Assembly (NCBI GenBank): GCA_023389745.1
Contig: JAEWED010000109.1
Coordinates: forward strand, 1-17,082
From: Actinomycetes bacterium
GTDB lineage: Bacteria; Actinomycetota; Acidimicrobiia; Acidimicrobiales; Microtrichaceae
DNA length: 17,082 bases
Direction of reading: 5' to 3'
Both the position numbers and the translations under genes were made by a program. Numbering within the stretch: the stretch's first letter is position 1; every line of letters begins with the position of its first letter. Of the stretch, positions 6,156 to 12,944 are shown one piece after another. The notes beneath the pieces were generated by a model. It searched no databases, was not told the DNA's origin, and saw nothing but the letters and a program-made list of their open reading frames with translations.

Positions 6156-8344
6156 CGGCCCCCACCTCCGGGGCCGGCGCCGACCCGGTCACCCAAATCG
6201 ACCCGATCACACTGAACGACCTCTCGCACATGCCCGTCGAGAAGCTCGCCGGCGTCGGGCCGAAGAAGCTGACGGGCCTGCACAGCCTCGGCATCGAGCA
6301 CCTCGACCAGCTGTTGACGCACTACCCGCGCCGCTACATCGACCGGTCCAAGGAGCGTCGCATCGCCCAGCTCGTGCCCGGCGAGGAAGCGCTGGTGCTC
6401 GGCCGCGTCGGCTCGGTCAGCTCCCGTCGCACGCGCAACGGCAAGGTGATGGTCACCGCAGAGGTGCGTGACGACTCCGGGTCGCTCAAGCTCACGTTCT
6501 TCAACCAGTCGTGGCGTGAGCGCCAGCTCGGCGACAGCCCCGACGTCGCGCTGTTCGGCAAGGTCGAGACCTTCGGCGGTCGTCGTCAGATGACGAACCC
6601 GGTGGTCGACCTGCTCGGCAACCGGACCGGCAAGATCGTGGCGATCTACCCGCTCACCGAGAAGTCCGGTCTGAGCACCTGGGACCTGGGCGAATGGGTG
6701 GCCCAGACCTTGCGGCGCTGCGAGCGCCGCGGGCTCGCCGACCCCGTGCCCGACGAGGTGCTCGACCGCTTCGACCTGGTCGACCGCAGCTCGGCGCTGC
6801 ACGGCATCCATGCGCCCGAGTCGATGGCACACATGGTCAAGGCACGCCAGCGCCTCGTCTTCGACGAGCTGCTGCGGATCCAGCTGTGGCTGGTGCAGCG
6901 CAAGCGCGACATCGAGCGCTCCTCGACGGGCATCCGCCAGCACGTCGACGACCAGGGCGGTCCGGCGCCCGGGCTGCTGCGGTCGTTCGTCGAAGGGCTG
7001 CCCTACGAGCTGACCGGCGCGCAGCGCCGCGCGATCGACGAGATCTGCACCGACCTGGCGTCGCCCGTGCCCATGCACCGGCTGCTGCAGGGCGACGTGG
7101 GTGCGGGCAAGACGCTCGTGGCCGTCGCAGCGATGCTGGTCGCCGTGCAGGGCGGCCACCAGGGTGCGCTGATGGCGCCGACCGAGGTGCTCGCCGAGCA
7201 GCACCACGCATCGATCGCGAGGATGCTGTCGGACATGACCGTCGAGGAGCCCGGCAGCCTGCTCGGCTCGCGTCCGCTGGCGGTCGCCCTGCTCACGAAC
7301 CGCTGCAAGGCGGCCGAGCGCCGTCGCATCCTCGAAGGGCTGTCGTCGGGCACGATCGATCTGGTCGTGGGCACCCACTCGTTGATCCAGGACGCCGTGA
7401 CGTTCTCGTCGCTGGGTGTGGTGGTGGTCGACGAGCAGCACCGCTTCGGTGTGGAGCAGCGCGCCGCCCTGCGGGCAGCGAACGCGGACGGCACCGTGCC
7501 CGACGTGCTGGTCATGACCGCGACGCCGATCCCGCGGACCGCGGCGATGACCGTCTACGGCGACCTCGACGTGACCGTGCTCGACGAGCTGCCGCCGGGA
7601 CGGACCCCGATCTCGACCACGTGGGCCCGCGACGAGGCCGAGGAGTTCGCCGCGTGGCAGCTGGTGCGGGCCGAGGTCGCCGAGGGTCGGCGGGCGTTCG
7701 TCGTGTGTCCGCTCATCGAGGGGTCCGACAAGCTCGAGGCGGCGTCGGCCGAGGAGACCTACGAGCAGCTGTCCCACGGCGAGCTGTCCGGGCTGCGCAT
7801 CGGGCTGCTGCACGGGCGGATGGCGTCCGACGACAAGCAGGCGGTGATGGACCGGTTCCGCACCGGCGAGCTCGACGTGCTCGTCGCGACCACCGTGATC
7901 GAGGTCGGTGTCGACGTGCCCTCGGCGACGGTGATGGTGGTGCTCGATGCCGACCGCTTCGGCATCGCGCAGCTGCACCAGCTCCGGGGCCGGGTCGGCC
8001 GTGGAGTGCACGCCAGCCATTGCGTGCTGGTCGCGACCGGCGAGGTGACCGAGGACGGCGAGCAGCGGCTCGAGGCGATGGTGGCGACCACCGACGGCTT
8101 CGAGTTGGCCGAGGTCGACCTGGACCTGCGCGGCGAGGGCACGGTCATGGGGGAGCGCCAGAAGGGTCGCAACGACCTGAAGCTCGCGTCGCTGCGACGC
8201 GACCGCGAGTGGGTGGAACGTGCTCGCGAGGTCGCCCTGGACCTGGTCGGCGACGGGACGGGGCTGCAGCAGCACCCGCTGCTCGCCCAGGAGCTCGAGC
8301 TGCTGCTCGACGAGGACGACGCCGAGTTCCTCCAGAAGTCCTGA
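6152..8344 (+). CDS. recG: ATP-dependent DNA helicase RecG
   Basis: This 730-residue helicase remodels stalled replication forks and Holliday junctions. An N-terminal helix-hairpin segment (LAGVGPKK, 32-39) leads into the wedge OB-fold domain (about 80-165). The superfamily-2 motor follows: Walker A GDVGAGKT at 314-321, the RecG-type box DEQH at 427-430, TATPIPR at 456-462, then ELPPGRTPI and the C-terminal motif QLRGRVGRG. GTG 6152 overlaps the previous stop as GTGA, which favours this start over a longer in-frame one at 6047 or a shorter one at ATG 6230. The stop codon lies in the first unit of a 16-bp tandem repeat, so the C-terminus LQKS is repeat-derived. Confidence 0.97.
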   Translation: MTAPTSGAGADPVTQIDPITLNDLSHMPVEKLAGVGPKKLTGLHSLGIEHLDQLLTHYPRRYIDRSKERRIAQLVPGEEALVLGRVGSVSSRRTRNGKVMVTAEVRDDSGSLKLTFFNQSWRERQLGDSPDVALFGKVETFGGRRQMTNPVVDLLGNRTGKIVAIYPLTEKSGLSTWDLGEWVAQTLRRCERRGLADPVPDEVLDRFDLVDRSSALHGIHAPESMAHMVKARQRLVFDELLRIQLWLVQRKRDIERSSTGIRQHVDDQGGPAPGLLRSFVEGLPYELTGAQRRAIDEICTDLASPVPMHRLLQGDVGAGKTLVAVAAMLVAVQGGHQGALMAPTEVLAEQHHASIARMLSDMTVEEPGSLLGSRPLAVALLTNRCKAAERRRILEGLSSGTIDLVVGTHSLIQDAVTFSSLGVVVVDEQHRFGVEQRAALRAANADGTVPDVLVMTATPIPRTAAMTVYGDLDVTVLDELPPGRTPISTTWARDEAEEFAAWQLVRAEVAEGRRAFVVCPLIEGSDKLEAASAEETYEQLSHGELSGLRIGLLHGRMASDDKQAVMDRFRTGELDVLVATTVIEVGVDVPSATVMVVLDADRFGIAQLHQLRGRVGRGVHASHCVLVATGEVTEDGEQRLEAMVATTDGFELAEVDLDLRGEGTVMGERQKGRNDLKLASLRRDREWVERAREVALDLVGDGTGLQQHPLLAQELELLLDEDDAEFLQKS

Positions 8345-8410
8345 CCTCCAGAAGTCCTGACCTGCAGAAGTCCTGACCTGCGGGAGTCCTGACCGCCAGG
8401 ACTCCTGATG
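8331..8410 (+). repeat. 16-bp tandem repeat spanning the recG stop codon
   Basis: Five head-to-tail 16-bp units occupy 8331-8346, 8347-8362, 8363-8378, 8379-8394 and 8395-8410. The first two are identical (tccagaagtcctgacc), the third differs at one base, the fourth at a few, and the fifth is most diverged. The TGA of the first unit is the recG stop. Because 16 is not a multiple of 3, successive TGAs fall in different frames. Confidence 0.9.
8383..8405. terminator. Stem-loop between convergent recG and SRPBCC genes
   Basis: Arms 8383-8391 (ggagtcctg) and 8397-8405 pair perfectly around a 5-nt loop. The hairpin is built from the fourth and fifth units of the tandem repeat and could terminate transcription from both sides. 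No T tract is present. Confidence 0.55.
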
Positions 8411-8426
8411 TCCTGGGTGGGACAGC

Positions 8427-8891
8427 TCAGGAGGCGACGACCTCGTGTGCCGCCGCACAGGAGCGGGCGAGCCCCTCGTGGAAGCCGATGCCGAGCGCGT
8501 GCTGCAGCCTGTCGTCCGTCGCGAAGCGTGCGGTGATCTGCATCGTCGCCGAGGTGTTCGACCTCGCCGTGATGTCCACGGTGATCTCGGTCGGTTCGAG
8601 CCCGGTGCTCTCGAAGGCGAAGGTGAGTCGGTGTGGGGCGTCCACGGTGTGGACGCTCCAGCGTCCCTCGATGCTGCCGTCGTCGGTCATGACCGTGACG
8701 ACGACCGTCCCACCGGGACGAAGCTCATGGCGGTCGACCGTCATCGGCATCCCGGGCGGACCCCACCAGCGGGCGAGCTTGGTCGGATCGGAGAACAGGG
8801 TCCAGACGAGCTCGACGGGGTGGTCGAACTCGGTGGTGATCACCGCCGTTCGCCCGACGGGATCGACGTGCGACAGCACGGTGGGGGTCAT
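8427..8891 (-). CDS. SRPBCC-domain protein of the AHSA1 type
   Basis: This 154-residue protein has the START-like helix-grip fold of the AHSA1 (Aha1 C-terminal) family. It shows EFDHPVELVWTLFSDP (about 21-36), KLARWWGPPG (38-47) and GIGFHEGLARSC near the C-terminus, which form the walls of a hydrophobic ligand pocket. Such proteins are commonly encoded right after an ArsR regulator, as here: the arsR stop is 4 nt before this ATG, and AGGAG within the end of arsR lies 7 nt upstream. Ligand and function are unknown. The eukaryotic name refers to Hsp90 co-chaperones and should not be taken as function here. Confidence 0.9.
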   Translation of the reverse strand: MTPTVLSHVDPVGRTAVITTEFDHPVELVWTLFSDPTKLARWWGPPGMPMTVDRHELRPGGTVVVTVMTDDGSIEGRWSVHTVDAPHRLTFAFESTGLEPTEITVDITARSNTSATMQITARFATDDRLQHALGIGFHEGLARSCAAAHEVVAS

Positions 8892-8895
8892 CCGG

Positions 8896-9300
8896 TCACT
8901 CCTGTCTCGCCGGTGCTGGGGTCGGTGGTGCTGGGGTCGGTGGTGCGGGGGTCGGTGATGCGGGGGTCGGTGTGGTGCTGGGGTCGGCGTCGAGCACGTC
9001 GTGCATGCGCTGGACGCGGTCGTGCCACTGGTCCCGGAGCACGCCGAGCGCCGCCATCACCTCGTCGAGCGCCTCGGGGCAGGCACGCACGAACCGGTGC
9101 CGGTGCACCGGACGTTTGAGGACGAGTCCGGCGTCCTCGAGGACGGCGACGTGGCGTTGGACCGCGGCGAACGTCATCGGGTACGCCGCGGCGAGGTCGC
9201 TCACGGCCACTTCGTCACGCATCGTGCGGGCGACGATGTCGCGTCGTGTCGGATCGGCGAGGGCGCGGAGACGCCGGTCGGTCTGCTCTGATACAACCAT
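8896..9300 (-). CDS. ArsR-family winged-helix repressor with PTPAP-repeat tail
   Basis: This 134-residue transcription factor has the ArsR winged helix: LRALADPTRRDIVART (11-26), recognition-helix region MTFAAVQRHVAVLEDAGLV (42-60) and wing LKRPVHRHRF (61-70). No metal-binding cysteine pair (ELCVCDL type) is seen, which fits the subgroup paired with SRPBCC genes. Residues about 107-131 are a low-complexity tail of PTPAP-like pentapeptides encoded by a 15-bp minisatellite. The ATG lies inside the spacer of a perfect 7-bp inverted repeat, the probable operator, so autoregulation is likely. It is divergent from the RibD-C-like gene, which may be co-regulated. Confidence 0.92.
   Translation of the reverse strand: MVVSEQTDRRLRALADPTRRDIVARTMRDEVAVSDLAAAYPMTFAAVQRHVAVLEDAGLVLKRPVHRHRFVRACPEALDEVMAALGVLRDQWHDRVQRMHDVLDADPSTTPTPASPTPAPPTPAPPTPAPARQE
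8912..8971. repeat. 15-bp minisatellite within the arsR 3' end
   Basis: Four 15-bp units at 8912-8926, 8927-8941, 8942-8956 and 8957-8971 follow ggtgctggggtcggt, with the first two identical. A partial unit follows at 8974-8987 after a two-base offset. On the minus strand they encode the Pro/Thr/Ala-rich C-terminal tail; 15 bp keeps the frame. Confidence 0.88.
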
Positions 9301-9310
9301 CGTGTTGTAT
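9291..9310. promoter_or_regulatory. Palindromic operator between arsR and the RibD-C gene
   Basis: ATACAAC (9291-9297) and GTTGTAT (9304-9310) form a perfect inverted repeat with a 6-nt spacer containing the arsR start codon. Two overlapping -10 boxes read in opposite directions across it: TATGAT (+, 9308-9313) and TATCAT (-, 9314-9309), the latter ending 8 nt before the arsR ATG. Binding here would block both promoters. Confidence 0.65.
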
Positions 9311-9374
9311 GATAGCGTGCTGGTCGAGGAACGTCGCCATCACGGAAGGTGGCCAGCGAAAAGGTGGATGGAAG

Positions 9375-10019
9375 ATGCGGATCGTGTTCATGACGTTCAT
9401 GTCGCTCGACGGGGTCACACAGGGACCCGGGAGCCCCGACGAGGACACCAGCGACGGCTTCGAACGGGGCGGGTGGTTCGTGCCCCATCTCGACGCGGGC
9501 TTCGTCGCCACGGTGCAGGGCTGGGTCGAGGCGGCCGACGCCTATCTCTTCGGGCGTCGCACCTACACGGCGTTCGCCGAGGCCTGGCCGAACATGCCCG
9601 ACCCCGACGACCCGGTCGCGCAGAGCCTGAACCGCTCGCACAAGTACGTCGTGTCGAACACGCTGGCCGACGCCGATGCCGTGTGGGGACCCGCGACCGT
9701 GGTGCGAGGCGACATCGCCACCACGCTCGCGGAGCTGAAGCGGCAGCCGGGGCGCGAGCTCCAGATCCACGGCAGCACCACCCTGGGGCGGTCGCTGCTC
9801 GCCGCGGGATTCGTCGACGAGCTCCGGCTGGTCGTCGCACCCGTGGTCGTCGGAGACGGCCGACGCCTCTTCGAGCGCACCGACCATCCGATCGGGCTAC
9901 GCCTCGTCGACGTCGCTGCGACCGCCGGAGGCCTGTCGGTGCAGACCTACGAGGTCGAGGGCTCGGCGCAGACGGGGACCTACGACCCCGAGGTGCACAC
10001 CTTCGCCGACCGTCCTTGA
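9375..10019 (+). CDS. RibD C-terminal/dihydrofolate-reductase-like family protein
   Basis: This 214-residue protein has the fold shared by DHFR and the reductase domain of RibD. The N-terminal strand MRIVFMTFMSLDGVTQGP, then DAYLFGRRTYTAF (nucleotide-side helix), HKYVVSNTL, ELQIHGSTTLGRSLL (glycine-containing NADPH-binding loop) and DELRLVVAPVVVGDGRRLF are the family landmarks. Stand-alone members are NADPH-dependent oxidoreductases of mostly unknown substrate. ATG 9375 starts the first strand and is preceded by AAGGTGG. The leader runs from the divergent operator/promoter at 9291-9313, so repression by the neighbouring ArsR protein is likely. It is not expected to be the cell's folate enzyme. 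Confidence 0.9.
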   Translation: MRIVFMTFMSLDGVTQGPGSPDEDTSDGFERGGWFVPHLDAGFVATVQGWVEAADAYLFGRRTYTAFAEAWPNMPDPDDPVAQSLNRSHKYVVSNTLADADAVWGPATVVRGDIATTLAELKRQPGRELQIHGSTTLGRSLLAAGFVDELRLVVAPVVVGDGRRLFERTDHPIGLRLVDVAATAGGLSVQTYEVEGSAQTGTYDPEVHTFADRP

Positions 10020-10023
10020 CGGT
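10009..10023. terminator. Small hairpin at the convergent gene end
   Basis: ACCGTC (10009-10014) pairs with GACGGT (10018-10023) around a 3-nt loop that abuts the RibD-C stop codon. The converging lipoprotein gene ends at 10029. It is short, so its role as a terminator is uncertain. Confidence 0.3.
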
Positions 10024-10028
10024 GTCGT

Positions 10029-10742
10029 TCAGCCTCGGGCGAGCGCCGAGGGTGGCAGCGTGGGCAGCGAGGACTCCGGCGCGAACGCCACCACGACGCT
10101 CATGCCGTCCTCGGCGAAGGGCACCGCCGCGGGGTCGTCGGTCACGACCATGATCCCGTCGCCGGACTCGGTCGCCGCTGCGGAGTACACCCAGATCTCG
10201 ACGGCGCCGTCGGAGGTGCCGCACGAGTCGCCGTCGCTCAGCGTGGCGCCCGCGACGGGCGTCGGAGGATCGGTCGAGTCGAGCTCGGCGGGCGCGGCGT
10301 TCGAGGGCATCGTGATCGATCCCTGCTCGAGCACGATGCCGGTCGCCTCGGCGAGGTCGCCCACCGTCGGCGTCGCGTCGCCGTCGCCGGTCACCGTCAC
10401 GGTGCCGTCGGCCTGAGCGGTGACGGCACCGTGGGTGCCCGTCAGCGGCTCGATGAAACGACCGCAGATGCTGAGACCGACCGGGATCGTCCAGGTCTCG
10501 CCGGCCGCCGGGCCGTCACCGAGCTCGGACACGGCGTCGGCAGAGACCTCCTCGACGCCCATGGACGAGCCGAACTGCGACGCGGCGGTGGTCGATGTCG
10601 ACGAGGTGCTCGCCGGCGCATCGCTGCTGGTGTCGTCGGAGCTGCAGGCACCGAGTGCGGTCAGCGCGACGATCCCGGCGACGGCAGCGAGGCGGCGTGC
10701 GGGCGGGATCACAGTTCGCTTCGATCGAGCAGGGCGGGTCAC
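10029..10742 (-). CDS. Putative secreted lipoprotein of unknown function
   Basis: This 237-residue exported protein has an Arg/Lys-rich N-region, a hydrophobic core (about 18-30) and the lipobox ALGAC, with C33 as lipidation site. A Ser/Thr/Asp linker (about 34-55) follows. The mature domain carries two further cysteines in LSICGRFIEPL and GDSCGTSDGAVEIWVY, and ends with LPPSAL. The layout resembles an actinobacterial uncharacterised family I recall as having an HGDGxIH-type histidine motif after the first cysteine block; here that stretch has no such histidines. GTG 10742 is supported by AGGAG 7 nt upstream and follows the stop of the upstream membrane protein gene by one base, so the two form an operon. 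Confidence 0.78.
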   Translation of the reverse strand: MTRPARSKRTVIPPARRLAAVAGIVALTALGACSSDDTSSDAPASTSSTSTTAASQFGSSMGVEEVSADAVSELGDGPAAGETWTIPVGLSICGRFIEPLTGTHGAVTAQADGTVTVTGDGDATPTVGDLAEATGIVLEQGSITMPSNAAPAELDSTDPPTPVAGATLSDGDSCGTSDGAVEIWVYSAAATESGDGIMVVTDDPAAVPFAEDGMSVVVAFAPESSLPTLPPSALARG

Positions 10743-10743
10743 G

Positions 10744-11022
10744 TCAGAGCTCCTGGTCCCCGCGGGCCCGAGGCCCTGCGGTGTCGGGGTGTCGCAGCGA
10801 CCGGCGTTCCCGGGCGACGACGACGGCGGCGACGGCGACCAGCACGACCCAGCTCGCCCGGAAGAAGTAGATGACCCACTGCGGTGCGACCAGCTCGATC
10901 AGGTACATCAGCGGGCTCGTCACCAGCGCTGCGATCACGAGTCGGTTGCCGAGCACGTGCGCGGGCGCGCCGCGAGGGGTCGTGCTGCTGTCGACCGGTG
11001 TGTCCCGGGCCGTGTTCGCCAT
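10744..11022 (-). CDS. Small two-helix membrane protein
   Basis: This 92-residue protein has a polar N-terminus (about 1-25), two likely transmembrane segments (about 28-45 and 49-70, the second Val/Ala-rich) and a basic cytoplasmic-type tail rich in Arg. I do not recognise a family. It is directly upstream of the lipoprotein gene with a one-base gap, so the products may work together at the membrane. The ATG has no ribosome site, but TAATGT on the minus strand (11034-11029) lies 6 nt upstream, consistent with a leaderless transcript. Confidence 0.65.
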   Translation of the reverse strand: MANTARDTPVDSSTTPRGAPAHVLGNRLVIAALVTSPLMYLIELVAPQWVIYFFRASWVVLVAVAAVVVARERRSLRHPDTAGPRARGDQEL

Positions 11023-11028
11023 GGCATG

Positions 11029-11034
11029 ACATTA
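11029..11034 (-). promoter_or_regulatory. -10 element upstream of the two-gene membrane/lipoprotein operon
   Basis: TAATGT on the minus strand ends 6 nt before ATG 11022, suggesting leaderless initiation. No clear -35 box is visible. Confidence 0.35.
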
Positions 11035-11058
11035 CGGAGCGGACGCGGCGTCGTCAGA

Positions 11059-11100
11059 TGCGGCCCGGCCCACCCGGCCCACCCGGCCCACCCGGTCCGG
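11059..11100. repeat. 9-bp GC-rich tandem repeat upstream of rsmD
   Basis: The motif cccggccca recurs about three and a half times in tandem between the two divergent genes, ending in cccggtccgg. It lies just before the rsmD promoter region. Role unknown; it may be simple repeat expansion. Confidence 0.6.
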
Positions 11101-11127
11101 TCGACCCGGGGAGTCGGGCCGCTCGGG

Positions 11128-11133
11128 TACGGT
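11128..11133 (+). promoter_or_regulatory. -10 element for rsmD
   Basis: TACGGT ends 9 nt before ATG 11143, implying a leaderless or nearly leaderless transcript for the rsmD-coaD operon. A -35 box is not convincing. Confidence 0.4.
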
Positions 11134-11142
11134 TCGCCGGTC

Positions 11143-11706
11143 ATGAGGATCGTCGCCGGCACCGCGAGAGGACGTCGACTCGTCGCGCCGCCCGGCGATG
11201 CCGTGCGCCCGACGACCGACCGGGTCAGGGAGGCCCTCTTCAACTCGCTGGTCTCGCTGGACGCGGTGCGCGACGCCACGGTGCTCGACCTGTTCGCCGG
11301 CTCCGGTGCGCTCGGCATCGAGGCGCTGTCGCGGGGTGCGGCACACGTCACCTTCGTCGACAGCTCACCCGACGCCCTGCGGACGGTCCGCGAGAACCTC
11401 GAACGGTCGGGGCTCGCCGACCGGGCGACGGTGGTGCGTGCCGACGCGCGAGAGCACCTCCGCCGCGGCGGGGGTGCGGGACGCGTCGACCTCGCCCTGG
11501 TGGACCCGCCGTACGCGTTCGACGACTGGGCGGCGTTGCTCGACGACCTCGAGGCCGAGATCGTCGTCATCGAGTCCGACCGGGAGATCGACCCCGGCGA
11601 CGGGGGCACGTTGGTGAGAGCTCGTCGATACGGCGGTACGGTGGTGACCATCGCTCGCTACGGGGATCCTGGCCCCGGTCGATTCACTCCGGAGGACCGC
11701 TCGTGA
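11143..11706 (+). CDS. rsmD: 16S rRNA (guanine(966)-N(2))-methyltransferase RsmD
   Basis: This 187-residue SAM-dependent enzyme methylates N2 of G966 in 16S rRNA during 30S assembly. It begins MRIVAGTARGRRLVAP and RPTTDRVREALFN, the standard RsmD N-terminus. The SAM-binding motif LDLFAGSGALGIEALSRG spans about 48-65, and the catalytic DPPY tetrad is at 121-124. ATG 11143 gives the expected length; upstream in-frame sequence is unrelated and crosses the repeat. Its stop overlaps the coaD start (GTGA), the common rsmD-coaD pairing of bacteria. Confidence 0.95.
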   Translation: MRIVAGTARGRRLVAPPGDAVRPTTDRVREALFNSLVSLDAVRDATVLDLFAGSGALGIEALSRGAAHVTFVDSSPDALRTVRENLERSGLADRATVVRADAREHLRRGGGAGRVDLALVDPPYAFDDWAALLDDLEAEIVVIESDREIDPGDGGTLVRARRYGGTVVTIARYGDPGPGRFTPEDRS

Positions 11707-12185
11707 CGGTGGTGCTGTACCCGGGATCCTTCGATCCCATCCACAACGGCCACGTCGAGATCGTCGAGACCGCAGCTCGACTCTTCGACCGTGTCGTCGT
11801 CGCCGCGATGCGCAACCCTCAGAAGGGCGAACCGCTGTTCAGCCTCGACGAGCGCCAGGAGCTCATCGAGGACTCGTTGGCCCACCTCGACAACGTCGAG
11901 GTGACGATGTTCTCGTCCCTCGTGGTCGACCTGGCACGTGAGGTCGACGCGCACTTCATCGTCAAGGGCCTGCGAGCGGTGTCGGACTTCGAGTCCGAGC
12001 TGCAGATGGCGCAGATGAACAAGTCGATCTCAGGGGTCGACACCCTGTTCGTCCCCTCGGCGTCGCGGAACTCGTTCCTCGCGTCGAAGCTGATCCGCGA
12101 GGTCGCTCGCTTCGGCGGCGACGTCACCACGATGGTGCCACCGCCGGTGGCGAACCGACTCACGACCAAGTTCGGTGGCGGCTGA
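11703..12185 (+). CDS. coaD: Pantetheine-phosphate adenylyltransferase (PPAT)
   Basis: This 160-residue enzyme transfers AMP from ATP to 4'-phosphopantetheine to make dephospho-CoA, the penultimate CoA step. It has the nucleotidyltransferase N-terminus LYPGSFDPIHNGH with the HxGH motif at 14-17, and KGLRAVSDFESELQMAQMN (about 88-106), the pantetheine-side signature. The second nucleotide motif, usually I-S-S-S/T-x-x-R/K, reads LASKLIRE at 126-133, so one serine is replaced by lysine. Length is normal for the family. It is translationally coupled to rsmD by GTGA; CoA made here ultimately supplies the phosphopantetheine arm for AcpP encoded downstream. Confidence 0.96.
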   Translation: MTVVLYPGSFDPIHNGHVEIVETAARLFDRVVVAAMRNPQKGEPLFSLDERQELIEDSLAHLDNVEVTMFSSLVVDLAREVDAHFIVKGLRAVSDFESELQMAQMNKSISGVDTLFVPSASRNSFLASKLIREVARFGGDVTTMVPPPVANRLTTKFGGG

Positions 12186-12197
12186 GCACGCCGCGCC

Positions 12198-12229
12198 GCC
12201 GGCTCGGGCCATCACCCACGCCCGGCCGG
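12198..12229 (+). terminator. Imperfect GC hairpin after coaD
   Basis: gccggctcgggc (12198-12209) and gcccggccgg (12220-12229) pair with one bulge around a 10-nt loop, starting 12 nt past the coaD stop. It may attenuate or end the rsmD-coaD transcript. Confidence 0.3.
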
Positions 12230-12320
12230 ATCCTCGGAAGAATCAGAACCACGGGTACGGGGTTCGACACCCCCTGCACCACGATCGAACGATCACGAAT
12301 GAGCCTGTGATGGAGACGCC

Positions 12321-12944
12321 ATGACCCCCCGAGCCTTCGACGACGCCCACGACGAGCGCGTCGAGCCCGCTCCCCGTCAGAGCGACCGTCGACGCGACGC
12401 CGACTCGCAGTACCGGATGCCCGAGTCCGAGGGCATCCTCCGACGGGTGATCGAGATCATCGACACCTCTCCCGGCATGCCCATGTCGGCCTCGGTGCGC
12501 GTGAACAAGGAAGAGGTCCTCGAGCTGCTCGACGAGGCCGTGTCGCGCCTGCCCGACGAGCTCCGCTCGGCCCGGTGGCTGCTCAAGGAGCGCGAGGAGT
12601 TCATGGCGCGCTCGCGTCGTGACGGCGACGAGCTGATCGCGGACGCCAAGTCCCGGGTCGCGCACATGGTGCAGCGCACAGAGGTCGCCAAGGCGGCCGA
12701 GCTGCGGGCCGCGCAGATCATCGAGGAGGCCGAGGCGGCTGCACGGCGCATGCGCCGCGAGACCGAGGACTACTGCGACCAGAAGCTGGCCAGCTTCGAG
12801 AACGTGTTGGCACGGGTGCAGAAGACCGTGGCCGCCGGCCGCAACCGCCTGTCGGCGCCGACCATCGAAGAGGCGGAGCTGGGCGACCGTTCGGACCCGC
12901 CCACGGGCTCGGTCCAGGTCCCCGTCTTCGACCAGGACCAGTGA
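12321..12944 (+). CDS. SepIVA-like/DivIVA-type coiled-coil protein
   Basis: This 207-residue cytosolic protein has a polar N-terminus (1-38), a conserved-looking segment ILRRVIEIIDTSPGMPMSASVRVNKEEVLELLDEA (about 39-73), and a long charged Ala/Glu/Arg helix (about 74-185) predicted as coiled coil, then a polar tail. Sequence character and position, after coaD and before DUF177, rpmF and rnc, match mycobacterial Rv2927c/SepIVA, a DivIVA-like regulator of septation and polar envelope growth. Family assignment is by context and segment resemblance, not by a catalytic motif. A GGAG site lies 5 nt before ATG 12321. The stop overlaps the DUF177 start (GTGA), so the two are probably coupled. Confidence 0.75.
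   Translation: MTPRAFDDAHDERVEPAPRQSDRRRDADSQYRMPESEGILRRVIEIIDTSPGMPMSASVRVNKEEVLELLDEAVSRLPDELRSARWLLKEREEFMARSRRDGDELIADAKSRVAHMVQRTEVAKAAELRAAQIIEEAEAAARRMRRETEDYCDQKLASFENVLARVQKTVAAGRNRLSAPTIEEAELGDRSDPPTGSVQVPVFDQDQ

Noticed and set aside
8331..8410. CRISPR-like array
   Set aside because: Units are contiguous 16-mers with no spacers and no cas genes nearby.
6098..8458. Very long minus-strand open frame opposite recG
   Set aside because: It is antisense to a clear recG with all helicase motifs; its translation is low-complexity His/Arg/Gln/Val-rich, as expected for a shadow frame in high-GC DNA.
8427..10019. Mobile genomic island carrying the arsR module
   Set aside because: No integrase, transposase, direct-repeat boundaries or obvious codon-use change; the module looks ordinary for the chromosome.
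12255..12280. tRNA T-arm-like sequence (ggggttcgacacccc) followed by caccac
   Set aside because: The T-loop pattern fits, but no acceptor stem partner, D-arm or anticodon arm can be placed upstream, and the following bases do not make a 7-bp acceptor strand. Treated as coincidence, or at most an old tRNA fragment.
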